Below, piece after piece: positions 45,323-57,385 of a DNA stretch of 64,000 nt (positions are counted from its first letter, which is position 1; each line of letters starts with the position of its first letter). Under the pieces are notes generated by a model. The model searched no databases and had not been told where the DNA came from. It saw only the letters and a list, made by a program, of their open reading frames with translations. Where the stretch lies: the NCBI GenBank assembly GCA_013180625.2, contig SNVD02011469.1, positions 186,001 to 250,000 of the forward strand, read 5' to 3'. Source of the DNA: Boswellia sacra (taxonomy: Eukaryota > Streptophyta > Magnoliopsida > Sapindales > Burseraceae). A program made the translations under genes and the position numbers.

Positions 45323-47689
45323 TCCTCAAAATATAATTATAATATATGCGTAAATTCTAATTTTACCATTCCAATAACTAAATTTTTCCGATTTTATCCT
45401 CTCACATTTACTCATTAATACATTACTTAGGCACAGAGACACATTAATAAATGTATATTATAGGCACATTAAGGTTACAAGATTTGGGATGTTACAGGAA
45501 ATAACAAGTTTTTTATTAGAGCTAGATTCATGAATGGAAATTATGATGGTCAAGTTGTCACACCAAGTTTCAATATATTTCTCGAATCTAATGTGTGGGA
45601 TACATTGGAATTTGAAAATGCATCCATATTGGTCACCAAGGAGATTATCCATATTCCCCAAAAAAATTACATATATATATATATATATATATATCTGTCT
45701 TGTAAACATAGGCTCTGGAACACCTTTTATATCAACACTAGAATTGAGACCCTTGAAAACTTCCACTTATAAAACCCAATCAGGATCATTAGTACTCTCT
45801 GTGAGGTGGAATGTGGCTGGTTCAACAAGCAACGAAATAATCAGGTAAGTTATTTTATGTTGCATAAATTTTGTATGTTATATCTTTTTAACTAAGTAAA
45901 TTTATAGTGCGTATATATGTATAGGTACCAAGATTATGTTTATGATCGCATATGGTTGCCCTGGACTTCTAGCAACTGGAACCCTATAAGTAACATGGCA
46001 ACATTCCTCTAGGATGATTACCAACTACCATTTAAAGTCATGAGAAGTGCTTTCATGGCAGCAAGTGCTAGAAATTCTTTGGAATATTATTGGGAGACTA
46101 GTGAAACCAAATTGTTTTATTTTTTCTTGCACTTCGTTGAAGTTCAAGTGAACCAAGCAAACCAAACTAGAGAAATGAACATTTATGTAAATGGACAGCT
46201 TTTGTTCAAATTGTTTGTTCAATATTCCTTTGCCACAAGAGCTAAACATAGTAGTACTTATCCCACAAGTGGCAAAACTGACTTCCCAATCAAGAAAACA
46301 GAGGATTCAACATTACCACCCAACATCAGTGCCCTTGAAATATATTGGGTCAAAATTTTCTCACAACTACTAAAGAATGAGCAAGATGGTATGTTCTCTC
46401 ATAAGATCATCTCTTATCTACTCAAGACTTTGTAGATTACTTTTCTTTCCTTAATCCCTTTTTGTGGAATGCTATAATCAGTCATCAGATTTTAATTTAG
46501 TTATTACATCCTTATACATGTAAAATTGATTTTAGTTAATGCTATCATGAATATCAAGACAAAATATAGAGTAAAAAGAAATTAGCAGGGAGATCCTTGT
46601 GTTCCTAAATTTTACTCGCGGCAAGGTCTTAATTGCAGCTACGATGGATCGCCAACAATCATATCTTTGCAAGTTTACTCCAAATTAAAAGGAATCCTAT
46701 CCCTTAACCTTCATCAAACATTGTTAATTATTGATTACTGATTCAAATACAAGTAGGAACTTAACATCAAGTGGATTGGCCGGGAGATAACTCCTTCTAT
46801 ACTAAGCCTCACATCCATACAATCTTTGTAAGCATCTCAGTCTCACATTAAATCATAGGTTTGTCAACCAATTAGTGATGAGAACCCACTCAGTTAATGT
46901 CACACCCTGTACCCTAAGGGTCTAGAATGCGACTTTAATCAGGCATGCAGAACATTAACGGAAAAACTATTATCATTTTATTATATTTATCAACCAAAAT
47001 ACAGAGTATCTATCATGTAAATCACAGTATCACATGCTAAACAATTGTGATAAAAAAGAATCAAAAGTAATAACTAGCATAAAAATGAAAATGTTGCAGC
47101 GGTCCAGTGGTTGTCAAGGGAGCTTCGTTGTTGTCCTGCCAAATCCTCCAACCAACAATTGATTAATGACCACCTGAGGAACATAACAGACTAATGAGCA
47201 TAATACTCAGTAAGCAGCTAGAACTAGATTAATACGGTGAATCATGTAGAAATAAATCCACATAAAACATGATACACATCTTTTCTTAACAAACAAGTAA
47301 TCATTTCTTCTCCCCCAAGTCAAATGCATAGTGCTCCAAGAATATGGGTCGCACTCCTGCGTATGGGATTTGGTGCAATTGCGCCAAGTTTTAGTTCCAC
47401 AGTATCAATTTGTTCCAAGGATGGCACTCCTGCACCGCTTGTGTTGCGCAACTGCATAGATTTTTTGTCCAAAAGATTGAAGTTGGCAAAGTGATGCGCT
47501 CTTACGCACCATTCATGGTGCTCCCGCGCCAACTCCCTATTTGGCCACTATGCTTAAGTCATTTTCTTTGTCTACATGGCACATATGTTTTATTCAATAC
47601 ACACACAAAAGTCTTATTCTACACATCTTAAACACAATTGATACACATCTTAAGGACACTACTCTTTCATTCATGGTAGGACTTTATAC

Positions 47690-47960
47690 TTAACGCATTC
47701 AAAGCATGTCATCCATTACGTATCGCCATCAATGACATGTATTTTTCACTACTCATTTTAAGGAATACACCACCCGTTACGTATCGTCGTCGATGGTATA
47801 TTCGGTGGCCATTAGTCACCTGTTACGTATCGCCGTCGATGACATATTTTCATTAGTCAATTTCAGAAAATATCATGAAAATATATCATCCGTTACGCGT
47901 CACTGTTAATGACATATTCCATTGGCCACTAATCACCCGTTACGTATCGTCGTCGTTGAC
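47690..47960 (-). repeat. LTR minisatellite, second occurrence
   Basis: Repeats of CGTTACGTATCGTCGTCG-type sequence with ATGACATATT links, the same block as at 43075-43545. Confidence 0.65.
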
Positions 47961-49560
47961 TAAACACACACATATATGTCCACACACCACAATCACATGT
48001 TTACCTACCACGTAGAGAAATAGTGTGTCCTAAGTATTAGGCATGAATTTCATTTTTCACATACGCATATAATTTCAATGGCAATGTTTCTCATGCCTTT
48101 CCACACCTAAAATTCACATACATATGGTCACATTCCAATTTTCCTTTTTCTCACAATCATAGAATTTAAGTAAAACATAGCTCACATACACACACAAGTG
48201 TGCGAAACCAGCACATCTCATGATTCAACAAGTAATCCTTATCATGCCATCACAAATCAAGGTTCATGTGCTCATGATCACATTTTAGTTCCCACCCACA
48301 ACATATTCATGACATTTCCAATCAACATATTCCATATATATGCATGAACGCAATTACCAAATACCTCTTATAATTCAATATCAATTGTGTTCTAAGAAAA
48401 TGGTCTAGCTTACTTACCTAAATACTTTACCACTTGAGCTTGATTTTCCACATAAAATCATCAAATTTTTTAAGGGAAAGCAAACACATCAACCAACCCA
48501 AAAGATTAGAAAACTAAGTCACACTATACACACAATTGGTTGGTTATTTATAATAAAAGGATGCTTGTTTCAATTCTCACCAAATTTTATGGATATCAAT
48601 TAAAGACATATAAATAACCCATGAAATTTATTGGATCAGAATAAGGTTATGTGCCCCTAGAAATTCCTTAGTTTTGTCCCGACAGAAATCCTATCTACAG
48701 GCCTTTCAACTGGGTAGTACTACTTTGAAGAATTTTACAAAATTCAACAATGATCAAATCTTTACAAAAATTTCTAGTCTAATAAAAGACACAATAAGAC
48801 ACATCTCACCAAAAATAACAACTTTTTAACGGATTTAGGTTGGTCAAAGGCAATTGAATGTACTTACCCTGTTTTGAAAGTTAGCATCTCTGTTTTTCAA
48901 ACTCAACTTTAAAAAATCATAACAATTCCTACAGAGCTTTAAAACTTATGAAATTTTCTTGTTTAAAAGTAAACATATCCAAGATCTTGCACACTAAGAA
49001 TCATGGGTTTTTTATGAAGAATCTCATATAAATTTCGTTCCCTGTGCTCTGTTTCAAAATAGGGGAGGTTCATTTCTGTTTCAGTAGATTCAAAAATTCA
49101 CGATAAATCACACAATTTGAATTTTTAGGTGATTCAAAATTCTATGAAATCGTTGAAAGGTATAGTTTATCAAATAAAAATTTCAGAGCCAGAAAATAAA
49201 GAATTTTTAGGAATTTTTGGACTAGTTACTGCTCAATAAACAACCCTACAGAGTTCTAAACTTAATCACCATCTATTGCAATCTTGCATCATCCAACCCA
49301 TTAAAATCATACATATCCTACTTCAATTCATGATTTCTAACATGTTGCATAATATGCATGACACGAAACAACATAAACTACTCTCTAACACAATCATTTA
49401 ACACAAAACATCTAGCCAAAGCTAGAATTTAAGGAGAAAGTCAAGGTTTACCTTTCTTCTTCCTAAAGTTTCCCTTTTTCCCTGTTCAATTTGTTGTGAA
49501 TCAGGGAGATGAATGAGAGCTAGGGCTGATGGAAAATGAAAGCAAAGGAATGCTCTAGAT

Positions 49561-49881
49561 TAGGGGTGTGCAAAAAACCCCGACCCGATCCGGCCCGATC
49601 CGACCCGATCGGGTTGGTCGGGTTTTCATCGGGTTGGGGTTTTATTGTAACCCGAATCGGGTTGAAATGGTCGGGTTAAACAGTATCGGGTCGTGCAAAC
49701 GGGTTGAGATTTTATTACTTAATAAACTAAACCCGATATAACCCGACCCGACCCGATCGGGTTGGTCGGGTTTATATCGGGTCGGCATGAAATTATAACC
49801 CGAATCGGGTTAAAAATTTCGGGTTTGCACAGTATCGGGTCGTGATCGGGTTCCGGAAAACCCGACCCGTGTGCACCCCTA
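49561..49881. mobile_element. hAT-type MITE, 321 bp, CCCGACCCGA-rich
   Basis: Termini TAGGGGTGTGCA ... TGTGCACCCCTA and a perfect 8-bp duplication CTCTAGAT at 49553-49560 and 49882-49889. The interior is repeated CCCGACCCGAT/ATCGGGTTGG sequence in both orientations, giving strong self-pairing. The related LTR at 45245-45262 keeps the empty site (TGCTCTAGATATCTCAAGC), proving the insertion followed LTR divergence. Confidence 0.9.
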
Positions 49882-52214
49882 CTCTAGATACATCAAGCCC
49901 CATCTCTTTATATGGGCAACACATAATTCCAATTTTACCCCTCCAATAACTATTTTTTTCCAATTTCATTGTCTAACAATCATTCGTTAACATATAACTT
50001 AGACACGTACAGACATTAATAAATGCATATACTATAGAAACATTAAAGTTACGTCTACATACAAAATTTGGGATGTTACAGCTAAAAATCTGCAATCATC
50101 ATTTCAGGGACTTATGAAACAATATTAAATTGGTGGGACTAGTGACTGAATTTCTAGCAGAGCTTAAATTCTTAAGAGTGTTGTAAGTTACTTGACATTA
50201 TGATCTTAAGAATTAAGGATTCTCATAGTTATAAAACCAAGAATTATATCATACATTATTTCGTTCGTAGAAACTTGACAAGAAACAATCTCAAAGGTTC
50301 GGCTCCAGCTGGGCTCAAAGGGAAAGCTGAGAGTGGTTTGTTGTCATTAAGGTCTACTTTCAGTCCCAGAATAATGTCACGACTTATGTAGATATAGCAG
50401 GGCCCTTATTCTGTTTTTTCATTTCCATATTTGGTTCTCCCTCACAGAAGAAGAAAATTGTCAAATATATACAGTAACGCTAGAAGTTTAGATAAAGTAG
50501 CACCACTATAAACTAGTCATGATTGATTTCATGTTTACAATTTCATTATTATCCTTATTTATAGTGTGGATGGAAATCCAAAACTTTGTTATCCTGCTGC
50601 ATGCAAAGAGAAACACGAGTTTATTGCTCTGGTGGTAGCATCGGTTGCTTCTGTATCTGTCCTATCAATTGTAGTGGCCGACAATTTTATGGAGTCTTAA
50701 AAAGAGAAAACAAGGTACTAATTAATTAACACTACTGCATGAGCTTTTGAAGGCATAGAACATACAAAGTTTCATGTTACTGAGGACATTTTTCCAGCTG
50801 GGAAGAATAAAGGATCAGTGGAGTTGAAAGCTAGAAGGTTCTCATACTCTAATGTGGTAAGAATTACTAACGACTTTGAGAGGGTTATTGGGAAAGGAGG
50901 ATTTGGAATAGTTTACCATGGATACTTGGAAGATACTCAAGCAGCCGTGAAGATGCTCTCTCCATCAGCAATTCATGGATATAGGATGTTTCAAACTGAG
51001 CTATTCAAAGTAACTTGTACAGAGTTTTTCAATTGCTTTAAATCTATGTGAAGCTATGGATTATTCCATACAGGTTGAACTACTTATACGAGTTCATCAC
51101 AAAAATTTGATAGCATTTGTTGGCTACGATGACGAGTGTACACCTTTAGGATTAATCTATGAGTTCATGCCTAACGGAAACATGGAAGCACATCTCTCAG
51201 GTTTGTTTATTGCTTTGATTTTCTACTATCTAAACATGCACATAGCTTAAATTTTAATTCACTCCATGTAATATCAACGGGTTAAAATTACAGAATTATC
51301 AGATAAAAAATACTGCACAATTTTTTCTATGGATGTGCAGCAAAAGATGAAAATATCTTGAAATGGGAAGGAAGACTTGAATAGCAGCAGAAGCAGCCCA
51401 ACGTAAAGAAGTACATGATTTGCAAATTGCTTTTTTGTTTCTGTCCATCATTGGTTATAAGAAATGAACTTATATGCATACATGAAAAATGTAGGGTTGG
51501 AGTATCTCCACAATGGTTGTAAGCCACCCATTGTCCACAGAGATGTGCAGTCCACCAACATCTTACTCAACGAAAAATTCCAGGCTAAGTTAGCTGATTT
51601 TGGTCTTTCCAGAATCTTTCCAGTTGGAAGTGGAAGTCATTTATCTACATCTGTTGCTGGCACTCCCAGATTTCTTGATCCTGAGTAATTAGATTTGTTG
51701 TATTTGATGTTAATATTTTACACCAAGATTTATAGATCCTTAAACAGCTATTCAATGCAAGAAACTCATTAGCTTCAGGATTTATTGGAAATTAACAGAA
51801 TTTGAATCTTGTTACGGCCCTGCAGGTACTATGCATTAAAAAGATTCACATAGAAAAGTGATGTGTATAGCTTTGGAGTAAACTTGTACTTAAGAAAAGT
51901 TATGAGAGAACACATATAAGTCAATGGGCGAGTTCTATGCTTGCAATTGGGGACATTAAAAGTATTATAGATCCAAGATTACGGGGAGATTTCAATACTA
52001 ACTCTGCTTGGAAAGCAGTAGAAATTGCTATGGCTTGTGTTTCTCCAACTTCCACCAAAAGGCCAACTATGAGTCAAGTAGTGATGGAATTGAATCAGTC
52101 TTTGGCAATGGAGATTGCTCGCACAAGCGTCGGCAGTGACACTGAGTTAAGGGAATCTCTATTGAATTGATTAACTTGAATCCACATGCTGAATTGTCTC
52201 CCCTTGCAAGGTAG

Positions 52215-52636
52215 TATTTCCTTAATACATACATACACACACACACACGCACACGCGTACGTCCCACTGCCTTCTTGTATTTCAGTTATCGTAAAGAAAC
52301 AATGAGCCTATGTTTTTGTTTTTGTTAAATCTACTTTTTTTTTCTTTTTTTCTTTTTTTAATGAACAAAATGAATAGGTCTTTACTCTCTAAAACATGAA
52401 ATCTCTATTTTAGATAATTCTGTCGAGGACTTTGACTTCCATATCAGTGGGGAACCGATGTTTTAATATTAATTAACAAAGAGGAGAGGAAAGCATGAGA
52501 TTTGATACAATTTGGAAATTAAAACAGATGGGCACTAGAATGCAGCAACTGGCATTCTGAATTCTAGTGGTAGTTGTTTTATTAGTCAAATTCTGAAAAA
52601 CAACTAAAACTAAAGGGTGATTTGAAAAATACCTAT
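52215..52636 (+). other. Copy E 3' flank
   Basis: No gene. A (CA)n tract lies at about 52231-52254, followed by a T-rich stretch. Confidence 0.5.
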
Positions 52637-52644
52637 AGTGTTTA

Positions 52645-53436
52645 CAGTGGCGGACCGAGTAAGGGACCCAAGGAGGCCCGGGCCCCTCCTAAAAATTGTA
52701 TAATTAGTTTTATCCCTTGTTTTACATAGATGGTAATTACATCCCCTCTAATTACAATAATTTAATTTCAATGTCATTTTTTTATTATTAGCATATTAAA
52801 TTTCCTGCCTTATTCCTCTGTAGCGCCAAGCCTCTTTCATCCATATAATATTATTGTAATATATTTTATTATTTATAACCCTGTAATTTTATTATATTTT
52901 AGTTTTATAAATCTATTTGTACCTTAATTTTTTTATTCTAATTGATTTATTGTAGTATAAATTATACATTTCTTTTCAATCCTTTTACTTTATAGTTAAC
53001 CACTAAGGTTTTACTAAAATAATATAATTTTGAAGAATTCTTGATCACAGTTAGTAATTTACTCTTTATATTTTTATTTTATTTCACTTTGAATTTGAAT
53101 TTTGGATTATAATTCTGATGTTTGAAATTATAAATAAAATATCTTTTGTAGCATTGAAAAAAAGACAATTGTGAAGCATTTACAAAATTTAAAAATTTGC
53201 CAATAACAGTTGTGAATTTGTATTTATTGAGAAAATTATTTAATATTAACATTTTGCCTTTGATTGACTGCATGAAGATTATTCTGTGAACTAAGGCTCA
53301 TTGCACTCTTCATCAAAAAACACTTTTTTTTTTTAAATATAACTTTCTTGTACCATCAAGGTTTATTAAAAAAAATTATAACTATTATTATATTTGATGG
53401 TGCCCCCTCTTACACTAAATCCTGGGTCCGCCACTG
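52645..53436. mobile_element. hAT-like non-autonomous element, 792 bp
   Basis: Termini CAGTGGCGGACC ... GGTCCGCCACTG are inverted, flanked by a perfect 8-bp duplication AGTGTTTA (52637-52644, 53437-53444). The interior is AT-rich and has no transposase frame. A related right end is at 63701-63712. Confidence 0.85.
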
Positions 53437-53444
53437 AGTGTTTA

Positions 53445-54950
53445 GAAGAGCTGTCGAGCATTAAAGGCCAAAAAAAAAACCTTGGTTGGTCCGTTTATTG
53501 ATTTATGGTTAATGTATCTAAATTGTTATGAAATATCATTATTTTTCAAAAACCCTCTCTAACTTTAATTATATTTTAACTTACCCCTTTTATGATGCCC
53601 ATAATTACCAATCAAATTTTACAAGAAAGAGATGGGAAGAAGGCTGATCAACTAAGGATCTGAGAAAAAGCTACAAAAACATCTAAGTTACTTGAAAATC
53701 AAATACAAATATCATACAAAATTTTGGTTTCTTACACGAGCAAAGCAAAACATGAATACTTCCACGAGACCAAACGAGGAAATCTCAACATAATAATTTA
53801 TCAAATCTCAACAGAGGATTCAAAAGAGGAACACAGAAGTCTTATAATAAATCTTGCTTCCCAAACAAAAGCAATACCGGAAAATGGGTTTGGGCTGTCA
53901 GTTTTGGGCCACTTTCACGATTATTTGCAAGGTTAAAAATTATTAATTAGCCCAAGCCCATTTTGCGAGAAGTGTGTAAAACGGTGAGTTTCTGCTTTGA
54001 GTTTCAGAACATGTGAATAAGGAACATCATTAGATCCACCACCACCAATCAAGATCCTTCTCATCAAAACCAAGTTGTTCTGTTGAATATGAGTTTCCAC
54101 AAATAATGAGGCGTCTAAGCATTTTTTTTTTCATTAAATTTTCTCTCAAATTCTCACAAATTGATAGCAAATTACAGAACAAAAATTCTATTCTAAGTAA
54201 ATCGAAACATAACCGGCAAACTTCATAGACACTGGTGTAAAGCATAATAGATGACCTCACTACAACAGACAAAAAAAAAATGAATATTAGGAGTTTTTCA
54301 GGATTTCTCATCTAGTTTCATAATCATAGCATATGTTATAAATACCTCCAACATTCATTTTTTTAAGAGCCTTCTAGATCAATATCATTGTCTAGATCAC
54401 CAAAAATTACAGAAACAAGTTCAGATACAAGAGAATAATAGAATAACATCTTGACAATTTTAGACATCTTTATGGACTCAGCATCTTCTGAATTTACGGA
54501 AGTTCCTATCATCATATAATGTCTTCAATTTTTTTTTTTTTTTGGTTTAGGGCATTGGAGGTTTTCTAGGAATTTTGTCTTGATTGGTTCAGGCATCCTT
54601 TAGATTGTCATAATCAGATTTTGGTGATTCTTGATATGTCAATTTTTATGATTATTAACGGACATCTTTTTTCTTTTGGTATTTATTTACATTTTCCTTA
54701 ATACAATACAATTTCCTTTTCTCATCAACACAGAAAAAAATTAACATTCATCTTTCTCGCTTATTTTTCAACAACATTTTAAGTCAATTCAAATGAGAAA
54801 AAGAAAAAGGGGAGGAAGCTATTCTTCAGGTCAAATAAGCCTTAAAATCAAATTGGGCTCACAGGTCCAGCAACAAATGAGTTAGTCAACATAAATGGTC
54901 AATTAATTTATAATAAGTGGGATAAGATGAACCACTTTTAGACAAAATTA
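53445..54950. other. Intergenic DNA, no gene seen
   Basis: AT-rich. A 70-codon frame at 53724-53936 has no recognisable domain, start context or homologue elsewhere in the window; I do not call it. Poly-T near 54530-54544. Confidence 0.4.
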
Positions 54951-54989
54951 GCCCCATCTCCCAATTTAATGTGAATAAAATTTTAATAT

Positions 54990-56400
54990 TATATGGACTT
55001 CAATATTAACCTTCTCTTTTTCCTTATTCATGAATTTCATCAAAAAACTTCCATCTCTTAACTTGCAAAATATGTGGTATTTAATTTGACAGTACCTTGA
55101 AGATAAAGATCTCTGCAATTAAACATATATATAACGAATGGTTATAAAAAAAAATCTTTTAAATATGTCTTCAAAAATAATCTTCTTTGTTTACAATATA
55201 TGTTTTGGAAAAAATAAACTTATTTTTTATTATCCTCTTATATTTTAGGGTAAAATTATTAGAAAAATAATAAAAATTGAGGTTGATAAGTCAAAATGTG
55301 GGAGCTGTGTATAGAATGTATTATTATTATTAGGGTAAAATTATTAGAAAAATAAGAAAAATTGAGGTTGATAAGTCAAAATGTGGGAGCTGTGTATAGA
55401 ATGTATTATTAGGGTAAAATTATTAGAAAAATAATAAAAATTGAGTTTGAGAAGTCAAAATGTGGGAGCTGTGTATAGAATGTATTATTATAATTATAAG
55501 GGTAAAATTATTAGAAAAATAATAAAAATTGAGGTTGATAAGTCAAAATGTGGGAGCTGTGTATAGAATGTTAAGGTCTCTTATTATTATTATTATTTAT
55601 TTTCCGATAAGTTGGAAGTCATGTTTAGCTTGTTTCATCTCAAAATAGTATATCGGATGTACCGATACTTCAATTTCTAAAATTATATACAGTTTTTATA
55701 TATTCATTTACAAATTTATAACTTTTATATAACTATTACAACTTTTATACATGTATTTATAACTTTTATATAATTTTAGAAATTGATGTACCGTATACCT
55801 TATATACCACAGCAAAACCCAAAAGTTTGTTGTTTATATTCTTGATGATAAAAACTTATCCAAAGCTGTTTCCACGAAAGGAGGAAAACTTTGACTTCTA
55901 TCATATTGATTAATACTACAATTGTCACCTACATTTCGTTTCGACAACGAAGCATTCCATAAAGCAGTCCTCAGAATAAGTAAATGCACAAAATGGTAAA
56001 AAAGTAATATATCTATAATGATCTCTTTTGCTAGTGAGAGTTTTATAATATGACCTTTATTATTCTTAATTTACCAAAAGAGCTCGCCTGAATAGAAAGT
56101 CTACTTCAATTAATCAACTCTTGCGTTACTTTTCCAAAATGGATGTCACTCTATGACCAAGCTCGGCCACCATTCACATGTGTGCTATAATTAAACGATT
56201 TGAAGTTGACGAATGGGAAATGCATCATATAATAATTCCACGTTCGAAAGAAGTACTAATATCATAATCTTCTAGCTAGTAGCAACTTTCTTAAAAGTAA
56301 TAAGAATGGATTAATTTCTTTAATACATTATTAATTATTGTCCACATTAATTGTTCTTTGCTTGGTACCTTAAATTGTACGATATGTATGATGTCTGCTT
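54990..56400 (+). promoter_or_regulatory. Duplicated promoter block of a lost copy
   Basis: This matches the gene F upstream region (about 57400-58500) in order: a TAACTTGCAAAATATGTG stretch, an AGATCTCTGCAA/ATCTCTACAA stretch, a GATCTCTTTTGCTAGTRAGAG stretch (56020, 58140), a GTTACTTTTCCAAA stretch (56121, 58248) and GGAAATGCA.CATATAATAAT (56217, 58346). It leads into a relic exon 1. A minisatellite has expanded inside it. Confidence 0.6.
55247..55571 (+). repeat. About 80-bp minisatellite, four copies
   Basis: Four near-identical units contain GGGTAAAATTATTAGAAAAA, GATAAGTCAAAATGTGGGAG and CTGTGTATAGAATGTATTAT, with variable TTA spacers. The paralogous block at about 57600-57700 has a single diverged unit, so the expansion is specific to this copy. 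Confidence 0.85.
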
Positions 56401-56515
56401 CTCTGGCAGGAAGAAACGAGAATGACGATAAGGATGTTAAAACATTTTGTAGTATGAATTTGTTGGTATAATAGCTCTTCCAGTCCTGGTTCATGCCTAA
56501 AGTCAATTAGGTTTC
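56401..56515 (+). pseudogene. Relic exon 1 of an LRR-RLK I copy
   Basis: Aligned to gene F exon 1 (58541-58644): shared GTTAAAAC, TTTGTTGGTATA, TAGCTCT, CAGTC.TGGTTCA.GCC and AAAGTCAAT.AGGTTTCA. The start codon region reads GAGAATGACG with an added base, and stops break the signal-peptide frame (TAG, TAA). Exons 2-13 do not follow; an unrelated insert begins near 56588. Confidence 0.7.
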
Positions 56516-56587
56516 ATAATATTATATTTAGTTTGTTATAAACCTTCTCTCTTTCCTTATTCATGAATTGGATGAGCAAACTTTCCA

Positions 56588-57385
56588 GGGGGGAGCCACG
56601 TTCAAGCCTGACGTTGCTGTGCCCCCCATGTTGTTTTTTTTTTTTTTTTTTGAAGTTTCTTAGGCAATTTCAGTTGTTAAGTGTAATGTTAGTCTTAAGT
56701 TTTCAAGTTTGATCTCCCTAGATATTTTGATAGAATGAATGAATATGGGCATATCAAAAATTTCATGTTAAATAGTCCCCATTTTACTCCAGCATTCTCT
56801 CTCCTCTTTTCTTTTTTCCAAACTTAAACTTCTGATTCAACAAATGAATTATAGGTAGAAAAGAAATTTTAAGTTCAATTGTCCATGCTTTATTATAAAA
56901 GTCCACTCTCTTACATCTCAACTTTCATTTGTCTACTAAAATATTGATCTAATTTTATTTTTCTTATTTAAATACCAATAAATTTTCCTTGTCCTTTATA
57001 ATACTAAGTTCCTCTAATCTTTTCCTACTTTAGCAATAATATATTTTTCTTAATACTATTATACTACTAATTTCTTCTTTTCTAGATCTTTTCCTTCTTT
57101 AACAATACTTTCGTTTTTTTGTCAACAGTAACCTCAAATTGAGAAGGAAATTTCTAAAACATTTAGCATGGAATCAATTATAAATAAATTTCGAGATCTA
57201 AAAGAACTTCAAGTTTTATTTTGATTTTTGATATATGTATAAGACGTTTTAAGATTGTTAATTTCTCTATTTTACATGTTTTTTGGACTTAACCATTTTT
57301 TATAATAACATTTCTTGTTATGTACTTTAATTTTTATATTTTTGTGTTACAAAAAAAAAAGTTAATAAATTGGCCACCCAAACTT
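56588..57385. mobile_element. Inserted segment, possibly a degraded transposon
   Basis: By comparison with the paralogous block near 55040, about 0.8 kb is inserted between ...CAAACTTTCC and CTTTCATTATTTTTAACTAG. It opens GGGGGGAGCCACG and closes GGCCACCCAAACTTTGCATC. It holds a poly-T run, and no coding frame. The ends are not clear inverted repeats and I see no firm target duplication, so the class is uncertain. Confidence 0.4.

Larger units (their letters stand above)
41494..45496. mobile_element. Inverted pair of gypsy-type LTR fragments
   Basis: It begins TGTAACATCC and ends GGATGTTACA. The left part (41494 to about 43090) is the 5' part of an LTR in + orientation; the right part (about 43100-45496) is the 5' part of a related LTR in minus orientation, closely matching 48000-50080. 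They meet in a tandem-repeat core. Neither has its 3' end. The flanks (TGCAAG, GGAAAT) are not a target duplication. The element joins intron 10 of copy D to exon 2 of copy E. No gag or pol. Confidence 0.65.
46898..50080 (-). mobile_element. Solo gypsy-type LTR in intron 5 of copy E
   Basis: Minus-strand TGTAACATCCC at 50080 to GGGTGTGACA at 46898; 3183 bp including a nested 321-bp MITE. Flanks GTTAA (46893-46897) and GCTAA (50081-50085) agree at 4 of 5, a likely decayed target duplication. It has the family landmarks: GGTAAGTAAGCTAGAC, the tandem-repeat core and GGCAGGACAACAACGAAGC. No coding region. Confidence 0.75.
45497..52214 (+). pseudogene. Copy E: truncated, disrupted LRR-RLK I
   Basis: The 5' part is lost: homology starts inside exon 2. 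Exon equivalents: 45497-45844, 45925-46388, 46536-46668, 46757-46827, [LTR 46898-50080], 50108-50182, 50271-50351, 50565-50713, 50798-51000, 51074-51200, 51341-51402, 51495-51684, 51826-52214. Damage: an (AT)n expansion in exon 2 shifts the frame; a TAG in exon 3 (near 46012); a stop in exon 4; GC donor after exon 4; one base missing in exons 5 and 11; donor after exon 9 lost (GAGCTATT); TAG in exon 13 (CACATAGAAAAG). The kinase core still reads [16 protein letters not shown] and GTPRFLDPE. Clearly non-functional. Confidence 0.9.

Noticed and set aside
41494..45496. A single 4-kb DNA transposon with TGTAACATCC terminal inverted repeats
   Set aside because: Internal landmarks show two opposed LTR 5' parts, and no target duplication is present; the short inverted ends are those of LTRs.
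53724..53936. 70-codon open frame as a small gene
   Set aside because: No recognisable domain, start context or second copy in the window; chance length in AT-rich DNA.
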